Under the pieces are notes generated by a model. It was not told where the DNA came from. It made no database searches and was given only the letters and a program-made list of their open reading frames with translations. 30,405 bases of DNA from the NCBI GenBank assembly GCA_965216025.1, contig CBDCEX010000007.1, positions 1 to 30,405 of the forward strand, given 5' to 3'. Below are positions 8,469 to 15,752 of this stretch, piece by piece; within the stretch, counting starts at the first letter, position 1; every line of letters starts with the position of its first letter. Position numbers and translations under genes: made by a program. This DNA comes from JADFQT01 sp965216025 (GTDB lineage Bacteria; Chloroflexota; Dehalococcoidia; Lucifugimonadales; UBA3495).

Positions 8469-8545
8469 AGACCTTCAATCCGAAGACCCTTGATTCGAAG
8501 ACCTTCGATCTAAAGACCTCCAAGCCGGGAAGACCTTCAATCCGG
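8469..8545. repeat. Five-copy degenerate 15-bp repeat (AGACCTTCAATCC-like)
   Basis: AGACC recurs at 8469, 8484, 8499, 8514 and 8531 (spacings 15, 15, 15, 17). The following bases are similar each time (TTCAATCC, CTTGATTC, TTCGATCT, TCCAAGCC, TTCAATCC). The array fills the ctaA-proximal part of the divergent ctaA/ABC intergenic region, a position that would suit a regulator-binding array. It could instead be a decayed coding repeat, because the minus frame reads V-F every five residues. Confidence 0.75.
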
Positions 8546-8564
8546 TCGGTCCAGAAAGGGATTG

Positions 8565-8573
8565 TGATATAAT
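8565..8573 (+). promoter_or_regulatory. Extended -10 promoter for the ABC exporter
   Basis: The sequence TGATATAAT is a perfect -10 hexamer with an extended TGn element. No good -35 lies 16-18 nt upstream. A start about 7 nt downstream of the box would fall near 8580, only about 7 nt before the ATG at 8587. No Shine-Dalgarno sequence is present, so the transcript may be leaderless or nearly so. Confidence 0.5.
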
Positions 8574-8586
8574 TCTCAATATTATC

Positions 8587-9519
8587 ATGGAAGATGCGAT
8601 TCGGGTAGAAGGCCTCACCAAGCGCTTTGGCTCCTTCACGGCGGTGGATGATGTCTCCTTCTGCGTCAAATCGGGCGAAATCTTCGGCATACTGGGGCCA
8701 AATGGGGCCGGTAAAACCACCACTCTGGAGATAATCGAGGGCCTCCAGCGGCCAAACCAGGGCCAGGTAACGGTGTTGGGACTGGACGTCCTTCGTCAAC
8801 CGGCCCAGATTAAGACTCGCATCGGCGTCCAGCTCCAGTCCTCCGCTTACTACGACTACCTCAACCTGCGGGAAATCCTGGTCCTTCTGGGCAGCTTCTA
8901 TCCAAAACGATTAGCCCCCGACCCATTGCTCAAGCAGGTCGGCTTGCTGGACCAGGCTTCCCAAAGGGTGAAGCACCTCTCCGGCGGCCAGAAGCAGCGA
9001 TTCACGGTGGCGGCCAGTCTGATAAATGACCCGGAGCTGGTGATATTGGACGAGCCGACCACCGGATTGGACCCCCAGGCCCGGCGCAATCTGTGGGATT
9101 TGATTCGGGAGATTCACCAGCGGGGAGTCACCGTTGTGTTGACCACCCATTACATGGAGGAAGCGGAGGCCCTGTGTCAAAGATTGGCGATCATGGACCG
9201 GGGCTGCCTGGTGGCGGTGGATACCCCGCAGAATCTGATCAATCGATTAGAGACCACCTACACGGTAAAACTGGTGGTACCGGCGCCTCTGACTGAGGAC
9301 CAGATCATTTCTCTCAATGGGGGTGTGTCCGCGATTGAAACCGTCCAGACCCCGGAGCAAAACACCTACCTGCTCCGGCTGCACCAGGCCCCAGAAGCCC
9401 TGGACACAGTTCTGCAGGCGATAGTTGGCAGCAACATCCGACTGGATCATCTGGAGATTGGCCCGGTGACGCTGGAGGACGTGTTTCTGGAGTTGACCGG
9501 CAACGAGCTGCGAGACTAG
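8587..9519 (+). CDS. ABC-2 type transporter ATP-binding protein
   Basis: A 310-residue nucleotide-binding subunit of the DrrA/CcmA type. Walker A is GPNGAGKTT (residues 38-46), a Q-loop Gln follows near VQLQSS, the ABC signature is LSGGQKQR (131-138), and Walker B with its Glu is LVILDEPTTGLDP (151-163). The switch His is in LTTHYMEEAE. After about residue 215 a C-terminal region typical of DrrA-like exporters follows. It is cytoplasmic and pairs with the permease that starts 2 nt after its stop. The substrate cannot be inferred; drug, lipid or polysaccharide export are all possible. Confidence 0.95.
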   Translation: MEDAIRVEGLTKRFGSFTAVDDVSFCVKSGEIFGILGPNGAGKTTTLEIIEGLQRPNQGQVTVLGLDVLRQPAQIKTRIGVQLQSSAYYDYLNLREILVLLGSFYPKRLAPDPLLKQVGLLDQASQRVKHLSGGQKQRFTVAASLINDPELVILDEPTTGLDPQARRNLWDLIREIHQRGVTVVLTTHYMEEAEALCQRLAIMDRGCLVAVDTPQNLINRLETTYTVKLVVPAPLTEDQIISLNGGVSAIETVQTPEQNTYLLRLHQAPEALDTVLQAIVGSNIRLDHLEIGPVTLEDVFLELTGNELRD

Positions 9520-9521
9520 CC

Positions 9522-10634
9522 ATGCTGGCGCTAACCCTGGCCAACCTCAAAATGATGGCGCGGAACCGGAGCACCACTTTCTGGGCCCTATTTTTCCCCC
9601 TGATGCTGGTGGTGGTATTTGGCCTGTTCGAATTCGATGGGTTCGGCTCGGCCAGTCTGGCCATCATCGATCAGGCCAAGACACCCAACTCCCAGCTGCT
9701 GATTCAAAACCTTTCCGAGCTGGAATTCCTCCAGCTGCAAGACGCCGGAGGAGCAGATTTGGGAGGAGAATCAGGAGCTCGGACTGCGCTGGAAAAGGGG
9801 GATCTGGATTATCTGCTGCTGATTCCAGCCGGCTTCGGCGCTGCCCGGGCTCCTGATCCCGACTCGACCTCGGCCGGTGTCAGCCTGCTGGTCAACGCCA
9901 ACAACGTGGAGCAGAACCAACTGTTGGAGGCGGCGCTGGGACACCTGGTGGCGGAGTCCCTTTCTAGAGAAGGGCCGGGAGAAGGGCCGGAAATCATTCC
10001 CGTGTCTGTTTCTACCGAAAGTGTGGCAGTCACCCAGGTGCGGTACTTCGACGTGGTGCTGCTGGGTCTGGTCGGTCTAGGCATCATGAGCAACTCCATC
10101 ATCTCCATTGCCGTCAAGATCAGCACCTATCGCAGCCAGTCCATCCTCAAGCGGATGTTGGTCACGCCTCTGGCCATTTGGAAATATTTCGCCGCGGAGA
10201 TTATCTCCTACCTTGTATTGGCGGTAGTCCAGGCGGCCATCATCCTGGCGGTGGGGGTCTTTGCCTTCGGAGCCCAGGTGCCCGGCAATTGGCTTTGGCT
10301 GCTGGTGCCGGTAATGCTGGGAAGCATCGTATTCTTTAACATCGGCTTCATTCTATCCGCCTGGGCCAACACTCCTTCGGCGGCTTCGGGCATGGGCAAC
10401 GCCATTTCGCTGCCCATGATGTTTTTTGCGGGCACCTTTTTTTCCACGGCCTCGCTGCCCTGGTTGCTGCCCTACCTGGCGGAGGCCTTGCCCTTGACTC
10501 CCATGCTCTCCGCCATGAGAGCCGTTGGCATTGAAAGCGCCTCCCTTTGGCAAATATGGCCTCAGCTGGCGGTCCTCGCTGGCTGGGTAGCTGTTACCGG
10601 CTTGGCCGCTATCAAGTTTTTCCGATTCAGCTGA
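9522..10634 (+). CDS. ABC-2 type transporter permease
   Basis: A 370-residue membrane subunit of the ABC2_membrane_3 layout. A first helix (near residues 18-38) is followed by a large extracytoplasmic domain of about 140 residues, then five further helices in the C-terminal half. Conserved features include the cytoplasmic stretch KISTYRSQSILKRMLVTPL before the second helix and the GNAISLPMMFFAGTFF helix. The start is ATG, 2 nt after the ATPase stop, so the two genes are coupled. It forms the membrane pathway of the exporter. Confidence 0.92.
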   Translation: MLALTLANLKMMARNRSTTFWALFFPLMLVVVFGLFEFDGFGSASLAIIDQAKTPNSQLLIQNLSELEFLQLQDAGGADLGGESGARTALEKGDLDYLLLIPAGFGAARAPDPDSTSAGVSLLVNANNVEQNQLLEAALGHLVAESLSREGPGEGPEIIPVSVSTESVAVTQVRYFDVVLLGLVGLGIMSNSIISIAVKISTYRSQSILKRMLVTPLAIWKYFAAEIISYLVLAVVQAAIILAVGVFAFGAQVPGNWLWLLVPVMLGSIVFFNIGFILSAWANTPSAASGMGNAISLPMMFFAGTFFSTASLPWLLPYLAEALPLTPMLSAMRAVGIESASLWQIWPQLAVLAGWVAVTGLAAIKFFRFS

Positions 10635-10641
10635 ATCGGCC

Positions 10642-10986
10642 ATGAATCCTCCATTCCTCTTGCGCCGTACAACTTTTATATGGCTGCCGATTCTCGCTTT
10701 AACGCTGGCTGGAGTAGCCGCTTGCGGCCAACCGGCATCCTCTGCGTCTGAAACCGGTGAAATGCAGATTCGGGGAATGGTGTTGGAGGTGGTTGCCAGA
10801 GATATCACCGAAGTGGAGACCCTGCGGCTGCTGGGTGAGGACGACCGGGAGTACCGCTTCACCAGCGAGGGTTTCGTCGGATTCAGCCCATCCCATCTCC
10901 GGGAACACCAGCTCTTCGGCCAGCCGGTGATAGTGAGCTATGTCCAAAAGGGTGAGCAGTTGGTCGCGGTGGCCATCACCGACTAG
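10642..10986 (+). CDS. Small predicted lipoprotein in the ABC exporter operon
   Basis: A 114-residue protein beginning with a basic, hydrophobic signal sequence that ends in a lipobox-like GVAAC (Cys28). About 85 residues follow with a regular beta-strand pattern: a MQIRGMVLEVVARD strand, a DREYRF strand, a conserved-looking PSHLREH segment, and PVIVSYVQ / LVAVAITD strands. This looks like a small OB-like or beta-barrel domain, but I do not recognise a named family. It starts 7 nt after the permease stop, so it is the third gene of the exporter operon and probably sits on the outer face of the membrane. It might be a substrate-binding or assembly partner; that role is inferred from position only. 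Confidence 0.8.
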   Translation: MNPPFLLRRTTFIWLPILALTLAGVAACGQPASSASETGEMQIRGMVLEVVARDITEVETLRLLGEDDREYRFTSEGFVGFSPSHLREHQLFGQPVIVSYVQKGEQLVAVAITD

Positions 10987-11056
10987 CCCGATTAACCCGA
11001 GGAACCGGGCGGAGCCGGTGCGGCAGACGCTTTCCCCAACCCTTCAATCCATCAAC

Positions 11057-11159
11057 CCCTGGAAATCTGGCCCTGGAAATCTGGGTGTCTTCCCTCTGCC
11101 GGTTTGGTCTGCGAACATCCAAGATGGAGATAACCCCAGGCAAACAACCCCAAGCAAAT
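11057..11159. repeat. Two 14-bp tandem duplications
   Basis: CCCTGGAAATCTGG occurs twice back to back (11057-11070 and 11071-11084, perfect). A second 14-bp pair, AACCCCAGGCAAAC and AACCCCAAGCAAAT, lies at 11132-11159 (12 of 14). Both lie in the non-coding stretch between the lipoprotein and the small cysteine-pair protein, which otherwise holds no identifiable gene. Confidence 0.8.
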
Positions 11160-11218
11160 AACCACTGGCGGGAAAACCGCGCCTGGTTTCAACTTGGAGT
11201 TCAATGAGGAGGGGCCCC

Positions 11219-11377
11219 ATGAAGAAATGCGAGACCTTCGGCTGCACCAACACTGGCGTGCAGATGTACCAGATCGCCCCGGCTACCAACGTGTGGCTTT
11301 GTGCCCAATGCATGGCGGCGGCCGAGGAGGAGAAGAAACAGCCGACGGAGCAGCAAGACGTTCGTCCTGCCGCCTGA
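11219..11377 (+). CDS. 52-residue cysteine-pair (zinc-ribbon-like) small protein
   Basis: An ATG with a strong AGGAGG 7 nt upstream opens a 52-codon frame ending at TGA 11375-11377. The protein has Cys4 and Cys9 (C-x4-C) and Cys28 and Cys31 (C-x2-C), separated by 18 residues. This spacing suits a single small zinc ribbon. A charged, Gln/Glu-rich tail follows, and there is no membrane segment. It lies downstream of the ABC operon on the same strand, and its end is convergent with the thioredoxin-like gene 28 nt away. I do not recognise a family. The strong ribosome-binding site and the two Cys pairs are the evidence that it is real; function is unknown. Confidence 0.7.
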   Translation: MKKCETFGCTNTGVQMYQIAPATNVWLCAQCMAAAEEEKKQPTEQQDVRPAA

Positions 11378-11405
11378 CGGCTGTAGGACCGTCCAAGCCC
11401 CGGCA

Positions 11406-12422
11406 TTAAAGCAGGTCTATCAGAGCGGCCTCAATCTCATCTGCCGGAGTGAACTGCTCGAATTTGGCCCGAATCCGGCCTTCCCGGTCCACCACGAAGG
11501 TCCAGGGTTCGGTAGGCAATCCCCACTCCTCCACCGCCGAGACCAGCCCTCCGCCGGGACGTCCTCCCTCGATCAGGTGAGGGTTTTCAAAAACCTCGAC
11601 GTGGATAAAATTGACCCGGTCTCGATAGCGTTCCTTTAGCTGAGATACCATTTCCACCTGCGGCCCGCAAGTAGCGCTGACGCAAAAGGCCGGAGTGGCA
11701 AAAACCACCACTAGCGGTTTTGCCTCCAGCAAAGCCTGGTGAATGGAGAGTTGGTATAAATCCGGGTCAGGGTCGCTGGCCGAGGTAATGGTGCGCAAGT
11801 CCTTTTCAGCGGCAGAGGTGAGGGTCACGCTGGGCGGCGCCGGCGCGCCGATGGCCGGAGTCGACGACTTTTCTGCTACCCGTAGGGCGGTCCGAGCCGC
11901 CACCTCGACTCCTTCCGTTGTGGTCGTCGTTATCTGCAACTCCCACAGACCATCCTGGGGACCGGTGCTCGCCGCTGCCACGTCAAAGGTCAGCTGGGTT
12001 ATGTAAATGCCTCGTTCGCCGGGGGGCGGCCACCGCATGAACCGAGCCACCGCCGAGTCCCGCATCTGACCCTGATTCTGTCCCGGTGCAAAGTATACGG
12101 CCTGGACCTGGGCTTCATCGGTGCGGACCGGCATTCCATTCAGGTCTACCAGGCCAAAGGCCACGCGATTGGGGCCGACCGCCAGGTCCTGGCTGGCCAG
12201 GATGGCGCTGAACTGCGGATTGGCCGGAGGCGGGGTAGGGGTCAGAGTAGGCGCCGGAGAGGCGCAGGCCCCCAACGCTAGGATTAATGCCAGGAGCAAG
12301 GCAGCCAAGAGCGGAGAGAATAGCCAGCAGCGGTAGTGCCGGGACCGGTAATGAACGCGATAAGGTGTACCAATACCCGACCGAGCCGCGTTAGAAAAGA
12401 AAAAGCGGCTAATAGTAAACAC
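11406..12422 (-). CDS. Thioredoxin-fold lipoprotein
   Basis: About 338 residues from a GTG at 12422 that overlaps the SDR stop by 14 nt. The frame is open further upstream, but that part overlaps the SDR gene. A long basic N-region leads to a hydrophobic helix and lipobox LALGAC, then a Thr/Pro-rich spacer. A middle domain of about 140 residues is beta-rich (immunoglobulin-like by appearance). The C-terminal thioredoxin-like domain has VVVFATPAFCVSATCGPQ. Its cysteines are spaced C-x4-C, not the C-x2-C of classical thioredoxins, and a WGLPTEPWTFVVD segment supplies the cis-Pro region. It is probably anchored on the outer face of the membrane. A disulfide or metal-handling role is inferred from the fold only. 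Confidence 0.8.
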   Translation of the reverse strand: MFTISRFFFSNAARSGIGTPYRVHYRSRHYRCWLFSPLLAALLLALILALGACASPAPTLTPTPPPANPQFSAILASQDLAVGPNRVAFGLVDLNGMPVRTDEAQVQAVYFAPGQNQGQMRDSAVARFMRWPPPGERGIYITQLTFDVAAASTGPQDGLWELQITTTTTEGVEVAARTALRVAEKSSTPAIGAPAPPSVTLTSAAEKDLRTITSASDPDPDLYQLSIHQALLEAKPLVVVFATPAFCVSATCGPQVEMVSQLKERYRDRVNFIHVEVFENPHLIEGGRPGGGLVSAVEEWGLPTEPWTFVVDREGRIRAKFEQFTPADEIEAALIDLL

Positions 12423-13203
12423 CCCGTCCAGCGCCGCCGTCCACTCCAATGGTCTGGCCGGTGATGGCGCTGGCTTGATCGGAGGCCAGGAATACCACCA
12501 GGTTGGCGATATCTTCCGGCTCCACCATTCGACCAATGGGGATATTGGCTACGGTTCTCTCCAGTATCTCTACGTAGGTAACACCCTCCCTGGTCGCCCT
12601 CTCGTCGATCAACCCCATCTGCCGCTGGGTTCGCGTGCTGCCGGGATGAATGCAATTGACCAGAATACCGTCGGCGGCAACGTCGTCGGCCAGGGCTTTG
12701 GTGAAGTTGGAAATTCCTGAATTGGTAACCCCGGAGCCGGGGTTGGTGGCGCTGACGCTGCGGGCGCCCATGCCGCCGATGTTGATAATCCGTCCTCCAC
12801 CCTTGCTTCTCATCGATGGTACGACCTCCCGCGCACAGCGGATGTATCCCATGACCTTGGTTTGAATGTGATTCAGCCAAACCTCATCGGACAGCTCGCT
12901 GGCCCGGCCCGAGGTGGAATTGACCGCGTTATTGACCAATATGTCGATTTCCCCCAGCGCCTGCACCGTGGAAAACACCAGCATCTTAATGTCTTCCGGG
13001 CTGGTCATGTCGGCCCGGATGGAGATGACTTGAGAACCGGTGGCGTCCTTTATTTCCTGGGCTGTGACCTTTAACGCCTCCAGCCCTCGGGCGCAGATGG
13101 CCACCTCGGCTCCCTGCTGGGCCAGGGCCATGGCGGTGGCCTTTCCGATGCCCATGCTGCCACCGGTGACCAGAGCAACCTTATTTTTCAAACTGGGGTC
13201 CAT
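12409..13203 (-). CDS. SDR-family protein lacking the usual catalytic residues
   Basis: A 264-residue short-chain dehydrogenase/reductase fold. The cofactor motif TGGSMGIG (residues 13-20), the NNAV motif after strand 4, HPGSTRT and the C-terminal ITGQTIGVDGG are clear. The active-site region reads NIGGMGARSVSATNPGSGVTNSGISNFTKALA in two adjoining parts, where the usual Ser, Tyr and Lys align with Gly, Ser and Asn. All three members of the triad are therefore absent, although nucleotide binding looks intact. I chose the second ATG (13203), since AAGGAG lies 6 nt upstream of it and abuts the first ATG (13209). The thioredoxin-like gene overlaps its 3' end. Its substrate and activity are unknown. 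Confidence 0.88.
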   Translation of the reverse strand: MDPSLKNKVALVTGGSMGIGKATAMALAQQGAEVAICARGLEALKVTAQEIKDATGSQVISIRADMTSPEDIKMLVFSTVQALGEIDILVNNAVNSTSGRASELSDEVWLNHIQTKVMGYIRCAREVVPSMRSKGGGRIINIGGMGARSVSATNPGSGVTNSGISNFTKALADDVAADGILVNCIHPGSTRTQRQMGLIDERATREGVTYVEILERTVANIPIGRMVEPEDIANLVVFLASDQASAITGQTIGVDGGAGRGVYY

Positions 13204-13268
13204 TCTCATCTCCTTGGACTCTCTTTTTGAGCTATCCCGCTGAAGGCCCAGTGCACACTGCCGTCTAG

Positions 13269-13410
13269 ACCAAAGCCAAAGTGGAATCTATATCGACACT
13301 GCATTGGGCAGTGCTGGCAACACCGTCATTCCGGCGAACGCCGGAATCCAGGCAACAGTGCAGAATGTACTTTCCTGGACACCGGCTTACGCCGGTGCGA
13401 CGAAGGATTT
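13269..13410 (+). repeat. Dispersed hairpin repeat, family A, copy 1
   Basis: This matches, in opposite orientation, the region 25085-25230. Shared parts are the ACCAAAGCC start, a CGACAC-x5-TTGGGCAG block, then AACACCGTCATTCCGGCG. It contains the hairpin ATTCCGGCG-AA-CGCCGGAAT and a second one, CACCGGC-TTAC-GCCGGTG. It lies between the SDR and MmgE/PrpD genes; no gene is seen in 13204-13500. Confidence 0.85.
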
Positions 13411-13500
13411 TGCTCCTTCAGGTTGCCCAATCTATCACACTGCGGATTGCCCAAGCAGACTCTGGGGTTGGCTGAATGTAGTTTTCAACTTGGTATTAGT

Positions 13501-14904
13501 TTAGCCCCGCACGCAAAGCGCAATTAGCAAGTCTATGCTCGATTCCTGTTCAATCTGCGACACCTTCTCGACAATACCCTGGAGCTTGTCGCTGGGGAAG
13601 GGGATATTATCAAAAAGCGGGGTGATGCGCCGGATTTCCGTGGCCAGGTCCCATTCCAACTCCTGCCCCTGGTACGCTCCCTGGTAGGTGGTGCCGCCCT
13701 TCATCCGCACCGTTATTTGGGGAGCGAAGGCGGGCCGGTCCTTATGACCAATCACCTCTACTTTCTGCAGCAAGTCCATCACCGCCTGGTCATCGCCGGG
13801 AGACTGCCCTCCAGCGTCGATGCGGGGCCGAAGAGGCGGGTAGCTGCTGTGGACGCAGGTGTAGGCAGTGAAGTAATGGGTGCTCCCCACCCCCGGTGAT
13901 GATCGTGTCGCATTGGGAAAGGCCGGGGAGGGATAGGTGGTTTCCAGCCAATTCATATCTACTGTTATGCCCTCGATCTCATCGATATTCAGCTGATGGG
14001 CAGCCCGCATATCGGTCATCAAGTCTATGACCGGGCAGTTGTAGCCGGCGGTGGGGTAAATCTTGGGTACCACGTGCATCAGCTCCCAGCGGGTACCAAG
14101 CTCAGAAACCACCTCCTCCACCGCAACCTGATGCGGCCCCTGGAACACGTAGGAAAGCTCGCCCCGGTTGTTGCCTACAAAGGCGTTGTAGAAACCGGCT
14201 TCCCCTTCCAAGGAGGTCTCCGACCCCCGAACCTCCTCCTTAGACAACAAAGCGGCCATGATGCCGTTGCGGGTGGCGTTGGGTTCGTGAAACATCATCT
14301 CCCGCCCACCGGAGCGGGGACCTTCGTTGGTGCCGGCGGTTAAGGTGCAGGCCAGGGCCAGGGCGGTAACCAGCTCGTCTTCCCCCAAGCCCAACAGCTT
14401 GCCGGTGGTTATCGCGGTGCCCAGGGTGCCGTAAACCGGGCTGGACCGGAAGCCCCGAGCTTGGGTAGATGGGATGAAATCTCCGGCGATTCGAGACTCT
14501 ACCTCATATCCTGCTGCCAGGGCCGTAACCAACTCCTGTCCACTGCGGCCGGCCAGCTCAGCGGTGGCCAACCCGGCGGGAATGATACAAGGACCGGGGT
14601 GGGTCAACATTCGGTAGGAATCCGATTGGCTGGTGACGTGCATCAGCTTGCTGTTGGCGAAGGCAGCGCCGCATCGGGTGGCCCTGGCGCCATCCACCAG
14701 GATGGTGGCGCCGTCGGCCTTGGCCTCTTCAGTCTTGATCAGCTCCATCGCAGCCTTGCCGTGGCTGGTCTCTGAGCCAATGATGGACACAACCAGCATG
14801 TGAAGTAGCGAAGCCTTAATTTTGTCTACCACCTGGGGTGGCAAGGCATCGTAATGAAGATAGGAGACATACCGGGCGAAGGTGCGGCTCAGGGAGTCGG
14901 GCAT
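13501..14904 (-). CDS. MmgE/PrpD family protein
   Basis: A 467-residue member of the MmgE/PrpD family, which includes 2-methylcitrate dehydratase and related enzymes acting on polycarboxylates. Typical features are the N-terminal all-helical part with DKIKASLLHMLVVSIIG, the SYRMLTHPGPCIIPAGLATAEL block near residue 95, the segment RGFRSSPVYGTLGTAITTGKLLGL near 150, and KIYPTAGYNCPVIDL near 280. The length is normal. The start is ATG with GAGGTGA 5 nt upstream. No other methylcitrate-cycle genes are nearby, so propionate metabolism cannot be assumed. The neighbouring SDR suggests a catabolic context, but a repeat separates the two and I would not call them an operon. Confidence 0.88.
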   Translation of the reverse strand: MPDSLSRTFARYVSYLHYDALPPQVVDKIKASLLHMLVVSIIGSETSHGKAAMELIKTEEAKADGATILVDGARATRCGAAFANSKLMHVTSQSDSYRMLTHPGPCIIPAGLATAELAGRSGQELVTALAAGYEVESRIAGDFIPSTQARGFRSSPVYGTLGTAITTGKLLGLGEDELVTALALACTLTAGTNEGPRSGGREMMFHEPNATRNGIMAALLSKEEVRGSETSLEGEAGFYNAFVGNNRGELSYVFQGPHQVAVEEVVSELGTRWELMHVVPKIYPTAGYNCPVIDLMTDMRAAHQLNIDEIEGITVDMNWLETTYPSPAFPNATRSSPGVGSTHYFTAYTCVHSSYPPLRPRIDAGGQSPGDDQAVMDLLQKVEVIGHKDRPAFAPQITVRMKGGTTYQGAYQGQELEWDLATEIRRITPLFDNIPFPSDKLQGIVEKVSQIEQESSIDLLIALCVRG

Positions 14905-15050
14905 GACTTCACCTCATGCGAAAGTCGAAATAGCTGAAATCCGCAGGTAGGAATCGGTTCGGGAAGCGTTTCGGGAAGATTGTAGGGGCTCCCCCTCGGC
15001 CGGTCAATCAGGCAATGTGTGAGTCGGGCTGGGAATCGGGCTCTTGCAAT

Positions 15051-15145
15051 TGTCATTGCGGGGACCGTGGACCCGAAGCAATCTGATGAGCCTAAGGAAA
15101 GATTGCTTCGCGGAGTTTATCCTTAGCGCAGCCGAAGGGCTGCTC
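15051..15145 (-). repeat. Dispersed hairpin repeat, family B, copy 1
   Basis: The stem CGAAGCAATCT (15074-15084) pairs with 15100-15110 across a 15-nt loop. The segment 15100-15140 is the reverse complement of 29088-29128 with one mismatch in 41 bases. The copy is bounded by TGTCATTGCG, a typical edge of such repeats. It lies within a 635-bp gene-free stretch (14905-15539); outside this repeat and the adjoining hairpin I see no gene there. Confidence 0.9.
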
Positions 15146-15146
15146 T

Positions 15147-15197
15147 GTAAGGATCCCGTTCGCCCTTCGAGAGCCTCAGGACGAACGGGATCCTTAC
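15147..15197. repeat. 16-bp-stem hairpin abutting repeat B
   Basis: Arms 15147-15162 and 15182-15197 are perfect complements (GTAAGGATCCCGTTCG) around a 19-nt loop. It starts within two bases of the end of repeat B copy 1. The loop and the following GTGGTGAGCCCACCGAACCATGAGC resemble another common intergenic hairpin repeat, so this looks like a composite of two elements. Confidence 0.85.
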
Positions 15198-15539
15198 CGC
15201 TCGTGGTGAGCCCACCGAACCATGAGCCGAGGGGAATCCATTTTCATCTGTAGGTGGCGCTCCGCCGGAGCATGATAACTCGCAATGATAGTAAGGAGAA
15301 CCGAAGGGCCCGGGCCCGGACTCGGCAAACTGGGGAATGTTGGGATTGTTGATTGGCAGGCGTAACCCGGCCAATGACCGTAGAGGGGACGCATGGCCGG
15401 TGGCAGGCGACAAGTCTGGCGAGCTTACGTTCCAGAAATTACGCGCATTGGGTGCGTCATCATATAGCGGCAACAATGGCCGGCACGTCGCTTTTGCTTT
15501 AACATGTTGGGTAACACCGTTGCAAGGAGAGCAAACGCG

Positions 15540-15725
15540 ATGAATCCACGCTTCCGGGGCCGGATCGGCGAGTACCTGTGGGAGAAAGAGCAGGAGCGGC
15601 TGAAGCGGTACAAAGACCGACCTTGGGAGCTGCGGAGCAAGGAGCCTCGGGACAATCCATTATTCAGCTTCCTCATTGGCCTGGGAGTCATTGCTGGCCT
15701 ACTCCTCCTCTTTAACCTCTTCTGA
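15540..15725 (+). CDS. 61-residue membrane microprotein
   Basis: I start at ATG 15540, because AAGGAGA lies 9 nt upstream; a longer reading from 15504 lacks a ribosome-binding site. The first 40 residues are strongly charged with alternating Arg/Lys and Glu (YLWEKEQERLKRYKDRPW), likely an amphipathic helix. The last 20 residues are one hydrophobic helix (FSFLIGLGVIAGLLLLFNLF) ending at the C-terminus. This is the pattern of a tail-anchored small membrane protein. I do not recognise a family. It is followed by two short hairpins. Confidence 0.72.
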   Translation: MNPRFRGRIGEYLWEKEQERLKRYKDRPWELRSKEPRDNPLFSFLIGLGVIAGLLLLFNLF

Positions 15726-15752
15726 TACTTCTACGTATTCGCTGAGTCTGGC

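Noticed and set aside
8469..8545. CRISPR-like array
   Set aside because: Units are only 15 bp apart and degenerate, with no unique spacers of 30 bp or so and no cas genes in the window.
8467..8799. A 111-residue N-terminal extension of ctaA in the same open frame
   Set aside because: It overlaps the divergent ABC ATPase gene by more than 200 nt, has no CtaA homology and includes the 15-bp repeat. ATG 8466 fits the family N-terminus.
10353..10862. A 169-residue minus-strand ORF across the permease/lipoprotein junction
   Set aside because: It spans two well-supported plus-strand genes and has low-complexity Ser/Gly/Arg composition.
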